Made by a program: the position numbers and the translations under genes | Assembly: GCA_007449985.2 (NCBI GenBank) | Contig: VIIQ02000600.1 | Span: 124,001-188,000 of the forward strand | DNA: 64,000 bases | Direction of reading: 5' to 3' | DNA from: Desmodesmus armatus | Lineage: Eukaryota > Chlorophyta > Chlorophyceae > Sphaeropleales > Scenedesmaceae | In this document: in pieces, positions 12,901 to 24,103 of the stretch | Numbering within the stretch: the stretch's first letter is position 1 | Layout: each line of letters starts with the position of its first letter | The notes under the pieces: generated by a model | What the model was told of the DNA's origin: nothing | The model's input: the letters and a program-made list of their open reading frames with translations, nothing else | The model's database searches: none

Positions 12901-15900
12901 CAAGGACTCACAAAAACAGCACTTGCTGCTGCTACGGAAGCCTTGCGAGACACAGCACCACCCACCTGCCCCTTGGCCCGCCTCTTCTCATCCATCGCCT
13001 CGACAGGCTCGGGGTGGAGAGTTGTGCCGCTGTGGCTATATGTGGTGTGCCTTGTAGCCTCATGCACTACACCATACTCCCGCACAGACAAAAAGCCATG
13101 CGCATTGCTGTCATCTGGCAGCACGTGGACTGCAGGAACAGCTGCCGGTGGTGGCTGCTGCTGGTTGGCACCGGGCGGTTGCTGGGTTACCTGTTGGTTG
13201 TCAAGCAAACAGACAAGCCACTGAGGACACCTGCGGTGAGATGCACTCGCTCATGCATGCCACTTGGCCAGGCAACGTGACTGGTACCAGGCGCCACACC
13301 ACTTGTGCGTAGGATGTGAGCAAGTTTGACAAGAGGTTCAGTACGTATGACGGGTATCACCAAAGCAGAGGGAGATTGAGCAAAGCGGTGGGCACATGGC
13401 CCCTACCCCCCAAGCCATGCCTGGACTCACGTCACCGCTTCGAGGAGCTGAGCTGCTGTCACCAATGGTGATGATGCTGCAGACGGGAGGCACCTGCAAC
13501 GCACGCACGACAATGTCAGGGTTGCCCACGCGTGCTAGGACTGTGTTTGCGTTACCGATGCAACAACAAACCGTGCTTGCTGCGCAGTCGCACTTGTCCG
13601 CAAGCAATCGACATACGCAAACCGGGACAGCGAAGAGGCGCTCCAGCACATGAGGTGGGTTGCATGCGCCAGATTTTCAAGTGCATAGAAAGTGCATAGA
13701 AAACTCGACCTGGCTCACCCTTGCAGCTGTACCAGCAGAGCTGGGGCCAGTGAGGTCGAGCACACTAGCTCGTGGAGGCACCTGTAGACACACACAGCCA
13801 TGCGACACACAGTAAGTACCTGCGCATGCGCTGTGCAGGTCATTCCAAAGTGTGCCATACCAAGCCAGCTGCACAACCGCCACTGTCCGCGCAGACAACA
13901 ATGCACGCAACGCTGACAGCACTGGCGCTCTGCATGCCATTGCAAAATCACAATGCAGGGCAGTGAAATGGAACACCCACTGCTGAGGCACCTGCGCCCT
14001 GTGCCAAACTGATGCGCACCTGCATCAGCGGGGGCAAGCCACCACCAGCCGGGTTGACACCTGCGTGAGCAGCTGGGGGCTGTGGTGGCGTTGCTGCCTG
14101 CGCCATTGCGGCTTGCGCCGCTGCTGCCTTGATTGCAGCATCTGCAGCACCTCCTGCCCCACGGCTGGCGGTCTCGTCCTGCAAGGAACAGAAGAAGAAA
14201 GTTCAGACTTGTGCAGGAAGCATGCAGGGTAGGTGCATGTTGACGCCCGAAGCCCAAGGCACGCAAAACACTTTCAAGCTAGCACGAGCAACTGCACACA
14301 AATGAGCAGGGGCACAAGCAACAGACAGAAGCATGGTGGTGGCGGGTAAATGAACTGCGGGGACAAACTCAATCCCCATGCTGCACAGGCATGTGATGCT
14401 TGCTGACAGAAGTCACACTTTGTTGTCAGCTGCTCTGCAAGATCTGCACTGCAAGCATACCTGTCCTGCAACTTCTGGGCATCCTGTTGAGGCAAGACCC
14501 AATGCACGCACTGCTTTTAGACAGGCAGATGGACCCACCTTGGCGCCCGGCCCCAGATGCAAGGAGCTCAGCTCCTTGCTCGGCTCATGCGTGCCTGCGT
14601 GTCCAGCTTGGGTGAAGCCAAGCATTGTAGTGCTGGCGTGCTGACCGCTCCTGGAGGGGCCTAGGCGGTCAGGCGTGCCCTGCACAGACAAAGCACATCC
14701 AGCAGTAAGCCCACTGGCTCATGACATGCCTTGTGTGCTGCTGGTCAACCCTAGAGCCTCTCAATCGCTTTGAGCACACACAAGCTGCCGCAGCAAAGGG
14801 CTGCATGCATCAAAGCAGCCTGCCGTCAATTCAAGACCAGCAACAATGCCAGTGACTCACCGCTGCCGCTCCACCATCTGCCCATGGACCAGCCATGGGA
14901 CCCATGCCACCACCGACAGTGTCATGTCCCAACCTGCCTTGGCCAGCACTGCCTGTGGCTCCTGCTGCAGCCCTTGGGCCAAGGCCAGCAGCACCGCTAG
15001 TAGTACCACCACCACCAGCCGCAGCCGCAGCAGCACGTAGGTGGCCATCGCCCCCCCAGCCCAACTTGTTGTGATCAGCCGCTGCAGCTGCAGCCGCTGC
15101 AGCTGCAGCCCCAGGGCCGGCCTCCTGGCTGTGGCCGTGCTGATGCTGAATCCCTGCATTGGCCGCTGCGCGCCCCAATCCCTCAGCCACCTGCTGAAGG
15201 TTCCTCGGGCGCTGTTGCTGCTGCTGTTGCAGTTGCTGATGACATTGGGCGGGCTTCAGACCCTGCAGCACCTGGTCGTGCTGCCGCTGCAACAGCTTGA
15301 ATTTTTGCCGCCTGTTCTGCTGCCGCTGCTGTATGTGCTGCTGCATGTACTGCTGCTGCTGCTGCTGCTGCTGCTCAGCAGTCAAGCCACTGACCTGCAC
15401 ACGACAGTGGGGTTTCGAGGTGCTGAGGTGAACATGCCTGCAACTTCATTTCACAAAACTCACCAGAAGGCCTGTAGTGTCGACATGTCGTCATACTGTG
15501 CCGCATGGCACAGAACTGCGGCCCGCTTGCGGCCCAGCACAAGCTGCTCACAAAGAAAGTGACCCTGCGCACAAAGCTTTGCTGCCTACATGCACTCCAA
15601 GCTGCATATGAAAGCAGTCACAGCACATCACAACCAGAGATTCACGATGTCATGCCCAGCAGAATCTGGCAGGAGTGGACACGCTTGCAGAACTCACCGG
15701 GTCCACGTCCATCTGGTTATTGCCCGCCGCAGGCAGAGCGATGTTGTTGTTTCCAGCAGCTGGTAGGGTACCTGCAGGAAGCGCCGTATGTAGGCAGCAG
15801 CGAAGACCACCAGACAGACCGCTTAGCGACACACAAATGCAATCCATGCAGAACTCAGCTGGCCTGGCCCACATTAGTGTGTGTAGAGCCCATCTGAAGT

Positions 15901-17201
15901 TGAGGACCCTAAGTAGGTTTGATGACGTGTGCATGTGACAGCTGGCACCTGATACTGTTGTGCAGAAGTTCAAAACCACGCATGCGGAGTTCAGCACCAG
16001 CCCCCTGCAAACCCAGCCGGTGTCCTGCAGGTTGTGTGCCTCCGATGTCTCGCGGGGCGCCAAAACACCTGCCCCAAAACGCCTTGCAGCAGCCCCTGAT
16101 TACCTGCTGCTGCTCCATGCCTTGGCAGCGCCTCGTCAATCCCAGCACGCGCACCCACACCCTGCAGGACAGAAACAAAAGACATCGCTGGGTGACCTCG
16201 CTGATACGATGTTGCTTGCTACTAAGCTGGACCTCCATGGTATTGTTGGCATGTCCTGCATCGCGCTTCTGGGCATGCAGGCTGCCTTGTTAAAGCCAAG
16301 ATGGGACGGGACCAGCACATGCTCACAGCAGGAGGTGGCGTCCTGAGCACGCTGTCCCGCTGTACCCTCTTGGAGGGTGTGGCACCTGCTGATGCGGCTG
16401 ACGATCCTGAAAGAACGTTCAAAAACAGTCAGCACAGGGGTTCTTTCAGTCGATATCATTTTTTCAGCAGCCAGCATACTGTGCTGACATGCATACATGA
16501 GCGTGCTGCCACCTGGTTCTGCATGTGCTGGCCTGGCAGGACGAGACTGTGCCACCACGTGTAGCGTGGGGTGTAAGTGAGCGTGTGGCCAGAGAATGGA
16601 GCTGCCTCCTTCACTCCTTTGTAGCATGCGCACCTCTCTTGCTGCCACTGGCACGTGCTGATGGGGGTTCCTGCAGCAGCACGGCAGCATATTCAGCAGC
16701 CTACGAGTATGGTGACAACCACAAGGCCACACACACACACACACACTCGGGCTCATGGGACTGAATCATGCTGTAATTTGGCCCACTGCTCCACACAGCA
16801 GGTTGACTCGGTGCTGGAGTGTGTGCAGATGCACAGGCAGTGTGTTCACCTGCTTGGCCAGAGTGTAGGTGGCCTGCAGGTCCTCCAAGCTATCCACATC
16901 GGTCACAAAGTGCTGGATCGCGTCTTCCAGACGCGTGTAGGGATTGTCCTCGTTGCGACCACCAATGCTGCACAGGCATCGATGATATCACCAAGGCAAA
17001 CACATGCCAGCAGTGTCAGCAAGTGAAGCAGCACATGGCAGCTGTACAGAACCTATCGTATCTCACTTACCAGAACCAGTTGTGCTCCCCTTTAACTGTA
17101 TATCTGAGCTGAGCCAGAAATTGGTGGGATCCTCCCACACAGCGCTCACCGACCCTCCCTGCCCCTACTCTGCGATACTTGAACTTCTCCTGGTCAGCCA
17201 T
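9992..17201 (-). CDS. multi-exon protein kinase with long Gln/Ala-rich N-terminal region
   Basis: Sixteen exons (minus strand): 17201-17071, 16967-16850, 16670-16634, 16406-16327, 16161-16104, 15771-15698, 15394-14861, 14679-14539, 14178-14020, 13781-13719, 13493-13431, 13190-12912, 12661-12172, 11839-11650, 11242-10976, 10640-9992. All junctions are GT-AG and every phase agrees, giving 1110 residues from MADQEKFKYRR. Residues 1-83 form a compact unrecognised N-terminal region. The middle (about 84-579) is low-complexity Gln, Ala, Gly and Pro, with a CTG-encoded poly-Gln run. The kinase domain starts near 600: Gly loop GRIATGGCGS (610-619), candidate Lys644, HRDIKASN (805-812), DTG (845-847) in place of DFG, and GYRAPE (866-871). 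The tail is Gln-rich. The altered DFG leaves activity open. The N-terminal exons could in principle belong to another gene, but the phases argue for one. Confidence 0.8.
15351..15375 (+). repeat. CTG trinucleotide run coding poly-Gln in the kinase gene
   Basis: About eight CTG units (CAG on the coding strand) inside exon 7 of the kinase gene, encoding the poly-Gln stretch just after the exon's VSGLTAE start. Length variation would change the protein without shifting the frame. Confidence 0.85.
16730..16748. repeat. short (AC)n microsatellite
   Basis: A run of AC dinucleotides in the intron between exons 2 and 3 of the kinase gene. Confidence 0.85.
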
Positions 17202-17992
17202 ACCAGCAGTGCAACGCTAGCATGTGCGTGGGGCCTGTGTAGGAAAGTGTCGGAAAGGATCAGACCCACTACTTCACTACTGCTCTGCAATGTGAGGTAG
17301 CTCTACTAGACGCCTTGCACCGACAAGACGTTACGTTTCAACTGATCCTGAGACCTACAATGAAACTTGTGTGAGATCAGTGGTGACCACCAAGGGTTCG
17401 CTCGAACAGCACTACTTGTATTCAAACTCCTGTCAGGCAGGTGTGGTCATGCATGAGCTGAACAGTGGCTTCTGCAGACATGATGTTCCTTACGAGCTCT
17501 ATCCCTGCTAGCGGCCTAGCTTCTGCACAACCCTCGTTTTGAACAGAGCGGCCTCAGGGGGGGGGGGCGTGCCACGTGGCCACTGGGCCCATGGGAGAGG
17601 CAAAGGCAAGGGGGCACCCTTTCCTCTCCCTTGGAAACATTCACAAGCGACATCGCCAATAATAATGCCAACAGTCAAAGCAGGTAGTGGTCTGCAGGAG
17701 GGAGTGAGGGGGGTGCGCAGCTGCCCCTTCGATCATGATTGTCAAATAGGAGGAGAGTCTGCAAGCCGAGCGTGTATGAGATGCCAGCCACAAACTCTTC
17801 TGACTTATTGATGTATGGTGTGGCCCTGTGTGCCCTCATCCATATCACGTTGAATTCGGCAGACACCACCCTTCTTGTTGTTCCCTTGAATCTTCAGCCC
17901 TGCCACTGCCAGATGTTGTGCTAAGCACATGTCAGTTTTACAACTCAGCCCTGTCAGCTGGTGAGTGCTTCAAACTTGCTTTGACCAAGGCC
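17202..17992. other. region upstream of the kinase start
   Basis: Immediate 5' side of the minus-strand kinase gene. It contains a G-run near 17560-17568. No coding region is supported; the short plus-strand frames have no motif and no splice partners. Confidence 0.35.
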
Positions 17993-18638
17993 TTAGGCCT
18001 CAGCACACAGCTGGTGCAACAGCTTCAGAGCAGGTTCAAGCCATTTTTTGGTGTACTGGCAGTAACTGCCGAACGTCGCAGTGTGACGGAAAACAGAAGA
18101 AACATCACCCACTTGGTGCCCGCGGCGGGCTGCAGTGATGTAAAGAGGGATGATGGGGATGAATCCAAGCAAAAAGAGACCAGGGAAGGCTGTTGAAGGG
18201 TGGGCTGCACCTCCTGCATGCTGCTGCCACCCAATTGTGGACAGGCATTGCGGTATGCCATGTATGACTGCATTCAATGCAAGGGGCTTATGTGCAGAAG
18301 CACACAGCACTTGGCGCAGCAGGGCTGCTTCTGTAGCTGTTGCCACTGTCTAGAGGTAGCTACCTACCTAGGTAGGCTATAGCCGCAGTGAGTGTGCAGT
18401 TTCAACAGCACACAACCAACATGCCCCTGGCGAAGCTCGTGCGCAAGTAGGGCAGCCATCGGCACTACTAACCACATATAAGCCACACTCACGCCCAGCA
18501 GCTGCCTGCTGCCGCCTTTGATCCGGCTGCTGCGAATGCTGTTGCTGCTGCTACTTTGCCCCTACGCATTTTGCCCCGGGCAAAGCTTAGCAAAGCTGCA
18601 GGCTGCAAGCCTGCGGTGCCTGATCTCGATGGAACCAT
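17993..18638 (-). CDS. possible two-exon small protein with transit-peptide-like start
   Basis: Doubtful gene. Exon 1 would run from an ATG at 18638 to a GTGAGT donor at 18492, coding MVPSRSGTAGLQPAALL and then an Ala/Lys/Arg-rich, acid-free stretch that looks like an organelle-targeting peptide. Exon 2 (18129-17993) follows a TGCAG acceptor in matching phase and codes RRGHQVGDVSSVFRHTATF and a C-terminus ending LLHQLCAEA, about 94 residues in all. The same frame just above the acceptor contains a hydrophobic LFLLGFIPIIPLYITAA, so exon 2 could instead start further upstream and carry one membrane segment. No family recognised. Confidence 0.28.
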
Positions 18639-19370
18639 GATTGAAGCTGCAACATCAGTAAGGCTGTTGCTGCTGCCCAGTTGATGGTGCACGTGGTGGA
18701 AAGGGGCAACACCTGCCATGCAACAGTGTTGTTGGGAGCTTGAGGGATGAACAAGGTGGGCCAGGGCACCCTGCAGGCAGGCTGTTACATATACTTCACG
18801 GCTGCGTAAGGAAGGGTGCATGTTGCATGCCCACTGCCAGCCGCTTGCATGGCATGGCATGCCCGCACCGTGCAAGTGGCCAGAAGCCAGCACAGAAGCC
18901 AGCATGCAGTTGCAGGGGAAAGGTGTGGCCCAATGTTGGACGCTGCGGAGTAATTGATCCGTCTTTGCACAACTGTGTGCACAACAACAACACAATGTGA
19001 TGGCGATCAATCACTGAGTAGTACGCACACTGCCTCAACCACTCCCTGTGAGCGGCACTTGAGTTGCAGACGGCGATAACAGCTGTGCATGCCCCTCAGA
19101 CCCACAGACGAAACCAATGTCTGCCACACACACAGCAAGCACTGCTTCGCCTAGTATTGGGTATACAAGCTGGATTGCAAGCACAACATGAAGGCAACAT
19201 TCACCTCACTGCTGCTGCTGCAAATACATGACATGTGCCTGTCAGTTGGCTGCCAATATTGTGGCCTCACCAGTTGTCAGCAATCAGCCGGTGTTGCTTG
19301 CGCACAATTGGCATGGTGCCTGCTGTTGCAATAGTGGTGTCACGCACATTTATACTCGAATGCTGTACTG
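18639..19370. other. non-coding stretch left of the satellite array
   Basis: Nothing supportable. Frames are short and without motifs. It separates the doubtful small gene from the tandem array. Confidence 0.35.
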
Positions 19371-21550
19371 CTTTGTAAGGGGGGAGAGTGTAGCACAGTC
19401 ACCCCAACTCATACCACTGGCAGCGCTGTACATTTTTGGAGGGGGGGGAGTGTGTACTACACGCTATTAGCACAGTCCCGGGACTGTGCTACTCCCTCCC
19501 CCTTCCAAAAATGTACAGCGCTGCCATTGGCATGAGTTGGTGGACCCCCCCCCCTGGGGTGTACACACACAGTGTGATGCTCCCCCCCCCCCCGTCATAC
19601 CAACAGCAGCGCTTTACCATCTTGGAAGGGGGGGGGGGTGTAGCACAGTCCCCCCAAATAAGACGGCTGTTACTCCTTTCCCAATCTGGAGGGGGGGGGG
19701 TAGCACAGTTCCCCCCCCCCCAAGTAAGTAAGACAGCCAACAGAGCTTTCCTAATTGGGAAAGGGGGGAATGGGCAGCACAGTGGCCCCTCAACTCATAT
19801 CGCCGGCAGCACTATACTGCTTTTCAAGCCTTTCGAAGGCCGGGCTGGGGGAGTGTGTAGCACAATCGCCCAAACTAAGACACCGGCAGTGCTTTCCTAC
19901 TTTGAAGGGGGGGGGGGTGTAAAGCACAGTCGCCCCCCAACTTCCCTGGGCAACGCTACATGGCTGTTGGAGGGGGGGAGTCTGTAGCATAGTCAACCCC
20001 AACTCAAGCGGCCGGCAGTGCTATATGACTTTGGAAGCGGGGGAGTGTGTAAGACAGTCGCCCCTCAACTCGTATCACCAGCAGCGTTGTACTGATTTCG
20101 AAGCGGGGAGTGTGTAGCACAGTCGCCCCCAACCCAAGAGGATTTCGGAAGGGGGGGAGTGTGTAACACAGTCGCCCCCCAACTCATATCACCAACAGAG
20201 CTGCACTGCTTTTGAAGGGGGGAGTGTGTAGCACAGTCGCCCCCGTATAGCCGGCGGCGCTATACGACTTTGGGAGGGGGGGAGTGTGTACTACACTGTG
20301 GCACAGTCGCCCCCAAACTCATATCACCGGCAGTGCTATACTGCTTTTGAAGGGGGGAGTGTGTAGCACAGTCGCCCCCAACTCAAGCGGCCGGCAGCGC
20401 TATATGACTTTGTGAGGGGGGGAGTGTGTAACACAGTTGCCCCCCAACTCATATCACCAACAGTGCTGCACTGCTTTTGAAGGGGGGAGTGTGTAGCACA
20501 GTCGCCCCCAACTCAAGCGGCCTGTAGCGCTATATGACTTTGGAAGGGGGGGAGTGTGTAACACAGTCGCCCCCCAACTCATATCACCAACAGCGCTGCA
20601 CTGCTTTTGAAGGGGGGAGTGTGTAGCACAGTCGCCCCCAACTCAAGCGGCCTGCAGCGCTATATGACTTTGAAAGGGGGGGAGTGTGTAACACAGTCGC
20701 CCCCCAACTCATATCACCAACAGCGCTGCACTGCTTTTGAAGGGGGGAGTGTGTAGCACAGTCGCCCCCAACTCAAGCGGCCTGCAGCGCTATATGACTT
20801 TGAAAGGGGGGGAGTGTGTAACACAGTCGCCCCCAACTCATATCACCAGCAGCGCTGCCGCAGTGGCACTGCTTTTGAAGGGGGGAGTGTGTAGCACAGT
20901 CGCCCCCAACCCAAGAAAATTTAGGAAGGGGGGGAGTGTGTAACACAGTCGCCCCCCCCCCAACTCATATCACCAAAAGCGCTGTACTGCTTTTGAAGGG
21001 GGGAGTGTGTAGCACAGTCGCCCCCAACCCAAGCGGCCGGCGGCGCTATACGACTTTTGAAGGGGGGAGTGTGTAACACAGTCGCCCCCCAACTCATATC
21101 ACCAACAGCGCTGCACTGCTTTTGAAGGGGGGAGTGTGTAGCACAGTCGCCCCCAACTCAAGCGGCCTGCAGCGCTATATGACTTTGGAAGGGGGGGAGT
21201 GTGTAACACAGTCGCCCCCCAACTCATATCACCGGCAGTGCTATACTGCTTTTGAAGGGGGGAGTGTGTAGCACAGTCGCCCCCAACTCAAGCGGCCGGC
21301 AGCGCTATATGACTTTGGAAGGGGGGGAGTGTGTAACACAGTCGCCCCCCAACTCATATCACCAACAGCGCTGCACTGCTTTTGAAGGGGGGAGTTTGAA
21401 GCACAGTCGCCCCTCTTATACTACGGTACCGGCTGCACGCTAGGTATACTGCTTTTGACGCGGGGGGGGGGGGGGGGGAGGGGGCAGGTAGCACAGTCCC
21501 CCCCCCAAAACATCATACCACCGGCAGCGATATACTGCTTTGTAAGGGAG
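19371..21550. repeat. satellite array with 130-bp dimeric higher-order unit
   Basis: Tandem array of about 65-bp monomers in two alternating types. Type A carries GAAGGGGGGAGTGTGTAGCA, then CACAGTCGCCCCC and an ACTCAAGCGGCC spacer. Type B carries GTGTGTAACACAGTCG and an ACTCATATCACC spacer. CTGCTTTTGA recurs at 20471, 20601, 20731, 20869, 20987, 21116, 21246 and 21376: the commonest spacing is 130 bp, with one 9-bp insertion and one short unit. Roughly twelve A and nine B monomers can be counted. The centre (20.4-21.4 kb) is nearly uniform while the ends, especially 19.4-20.0 kb, are diverged, the usual pattern for unequal exchange. Each monomer pairs a G-run with a C-run around TGTG/CACA. 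Open frames inside are by-products. Confidence 0.93.
19404..19548. repeat. large inverted repeat centred on CCCGGG inside the array edge
   Basis: Around the perfect palindrome AGCACAGTCCCGGGACTGTG (centre 19479/19480), the left arm (ACTCATACCACTGGCAGCGC, TGTACATTTTTGGAGGGGG) reappears inverted on the right (CCCCCTTCCAAAAATGTACA, GCGCTGCC...ATGAGTTGG). The arms are diverged satellite monomers in opposite orientation, so the array inverts here. Arms are about 60-70 bp with small gaps. Confidence 0.8.
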
Positions 21551-22267
21551 AAGTTTCTCACCTGTCAGCATTGTTGTGTGTACCCACCGACACAACAGTT
21601 CCGTATGTGAGGCTGAGGGATGGATCCCTGGCTGCCCACTGCTTGTTGTGTGAGGCTCGGTAGACGCCCTGCTGTCAATATCAGCTGGATGATAACCAAG
21701 TGTGTACTTGTGCTGCAGCAAGAAAGCCGGTAACTGTCTCTAGCGCGATGGATGTGATAATGGGTGGCTTCCGTTGCTGGGCGGGACGCACAACATGCGC
21801 CCAGCAGTAGACTTACCTTAGCACTCCGTCCTGCCAGTTGCTTATAGTCATGAGCTTCATGACTGCTGAGGGTAGACTCAAGCCTGAATGCCAGCATTCT
21901 GCCTGCAGCTGTTTACGGAAAACCTGCAGATGAGGAGCGATGGTATTTCAGCCCACAAACAGTATCCTGAGAGTAACTTTCAACCTTCTTCTCTAAGGTG
22001 CCCAGCGCTGCAGACAGCGTATTGCAGACAGTTTGTTTCACGGAAACTGAAACCCCATGAACGCGTGCATGGTTCAGCATGGTTGCATGAAGCCGGCCTT
22101 AGCCCAGTTTCTAATGATAGACTGAATCATTTATTTTTTGGAGCTTACATCTCTGCATGCACTCTTACCAGCCATACTATTTCCTCATTCCCGACTGCAG
22201 CGTTTGCTGAGCTTCTTGTGGTGCTGCCGGCACTCTGCACGTTGTCGCAAGTTTTTGGACGGCCGTC
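21551..22267 (+). promoter_or_regulatory. 5' region of F-box-like/LRR copy 1
   Basis: Between the satellite and the start of LRR copy 1. No clear coding exon. A stretch around 22065 (TGCATGGTTCAGCATGGTTG) resembles one near 27645 upstream of LRR copy 2 (TGCATGGTTCCACGTGGTTG), so the duplication probably included upstream DNA. A core promoter could not be recognised. Confidence 0.35.
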
Positions 22268-24103
22268 ATGGCCACTGAACAGTCAGCACTGCCCTTGCTG
22301 CAGCTTCCAGATCCCTGTATGCTAGCAGTGCTGCGCTGCTGTGCTGATGACCCCTGCAGCTTATTCAGCGCCGCCAGGGCACACAGCAGGCTGCATCAGG
22401 CATCCATGATGGCACTGAGCAGTGTCACACTAGTCACAAGCGAGCAGCAGCGGCTAGACAGTCTGCTGCGGTTCCTGTCAGAGCGCTGCCAGCAGATTGA
22501 CAGCATCAGCATGGAGCGCTGTGACCCTAGTGACCGCAATTTGTGGAATGTCCCTCTCACCCTTGCTCAACTGCCGTCGAACCTAGACAACCTCAGTAAA
22601 CTGGCTTGCGACGGTCTGGAGCTGCAGCTGCTGCCTGGTGGCGGCAATCTGGGTGTGCTGGGGGCTCCTATGCCCGCTCTCAAGCACCCGTACATGAGGG
22701 ACTGTACGCTGCTTGACATCGACAGACTTTCAGAAGCCCTGGCCCTGCTGCCTCACCTGGAGCACCTCGGCCTGTACGACAACGTCGACCGCCGCAGTTA
22801 TTCCTGCTCCACCCTCCCTGGTAGCTTGCTGGTGAGCATGCAGCAGCTGACGTGTCTGCAGCTCAACGACGTGTATCTGCACGGCCCAGAGGGCCCTTGT
22901 GATCGCGCCACTGCTCATCTGCAGCACCTCACAGCACTGACGAGGCTGGTGGACTTGGAACTGCAGCTGACAATCAGAGCAACATCACTGCCAGCACGCT
23001 GTCGGGCAGTAAGAGTCTCACTGCTCTGTGTTTGAAATCAGGAGGGGGCACCATGTCCTTTGAGCCAGGTGCCCTGGCAGGCCTAACCCAACTGCAGGAC
23101 CTGGACCTGTACTGCTGTACTGTCCTTGGAGCTGCACAGCTGCTGTCCCAGCTCGGCAAGCAGGACCTGCAGCAGCTGACGGGCTTGTCCCTCCGCGGCA
23201 GCTTGAAGTTTGAAGCTCCCTTCCCACCAGCAACAGCCTACTCAGCCCTGACAGCCAGCAGCAAGCTGCATGTTCTCGACATCAGCAGCTGCTGCTTGCC
23301 AGCAGGCGCGTGGCAGCACATGTTCCCCGCCGGCAGGCAGCTGCCGCACCTGCGGGCACTTTATATTGAAGGCATTCAGCACCCTGGCACAGGACCTGCA
23401 GTAGCCCCTGAGGGCACCTGCCTTGCCGGCTGCTGCCCCGTGTTGCACTTTATCGACATGCAGCACTTGCAGTATACGGCACAGGGGCTGGCGGGGCTGC
23501 AGGTGCTCAGCAGCTTAACCCAGCTGCACTTACAGCCTGCAGGTGGCTCGACGGAGGGGTTGGAGGGGGTGTGTCAGCTGACAGGGCTGCGGGAACTGGA
23601 GGTGCGTGGGCTCCCTGATGCTGCAGAGGGGCTCCTGCTGCAGCTGACACAGTTGCAGCAGCTGACCAAGCTATGCTACTTTGGAAGAGTCCAATGTCAA
23701 GCATGGTGCAGTCAAGTGAGTCTGAATGGTGTTCAGTGCATATGTTGCTGCCACAGCATCTGAAGTGGTATGTGCTGTTAGGTGGGTTGTCAGCACATGC
23801 ACTTATGCCCTGCCCAGCCACATACACAAGCCTGCAGCTGGTTGCATGCAACACCCCCGTGGAAGGAGTGTCTGCCTGCACAAACGTTTGCTCACGCCAT
23901 CATGCATGGCAGCTCACACTTGTTCCTTCTTGTTTTTCCTGATCCACCGCTTGCTGGTGCTGTTGCTATCTCCTGCTACACATGTGGTTGCTGGTGTGCA
24001 GGCCCCTGATGATGAGCCCGTGTGGCGGCAAGTGCTGCAGGACCTTGTGCAGCACAACGACCCTGCAATAGCACAGCAGGCAGCTGCATCACTGGCGCAG
24101 TGA
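22268..24103 (+). CDS. F-box-like/leucine-rich-repeat protein, copy 1 (frame broken once)
   Basis: Two exons: 22268-23715 and 24002-24103 (GT-AG, phase 0). The start MATEQSALPLLQLPDPCMLA, followed by VLRCCADDPCSLFSAARAHS, matches the shape of an F-box (LPDxLLxxIL...L..ArxxsRL). Leucine-rich repeats follow (LEHLGLYDN, LTCLQLNDVYLHG, LTQLQDLDLYCC, LRELEVRGLPD). The last exon codes APDDEPVWRQVLQDL and an Ala-rich end, conserved in copies 2 and 3. Near 22985 the frame moves by one base (frame of 22268 to frame of 23032), as if one base were missing; reading resumes with NITASTLSGSKSLTALCLKS. By analogy F-box/LRR proteins select substrates for SCF ubiquitin ligases, but the F-box match is weak and this role is inference. 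Confidence 0.75.

Noticed and set aside
14831..15562. Plus-strand Leu/Val/Ala-rich frames opposite the kinase gene
   Set aside because: Shadows of the poly-Gln/Ala coding exon on the minus strand; the minus frame has the matching splice sites.
19436..21443. Several open frames with repeating GGVCSTVAPN-type peptides
   Set aside because: They are the satellite unit read in frame; no splice or start context, and edges drift with repeat divergence.
19371..21550. Possible CRISPR-like array
   Set aside because: Both the G-rich core and the spacers are repeated; units are tandem satellite monomers, and the genome is eukaryotic.
22985..22995. Micro-intron as explanation of the LRR copy 1 frame shift
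   Set aside because: No GT...AG pair at a workable distance, and the other two copies break at different places, so a shared intron is not supported.
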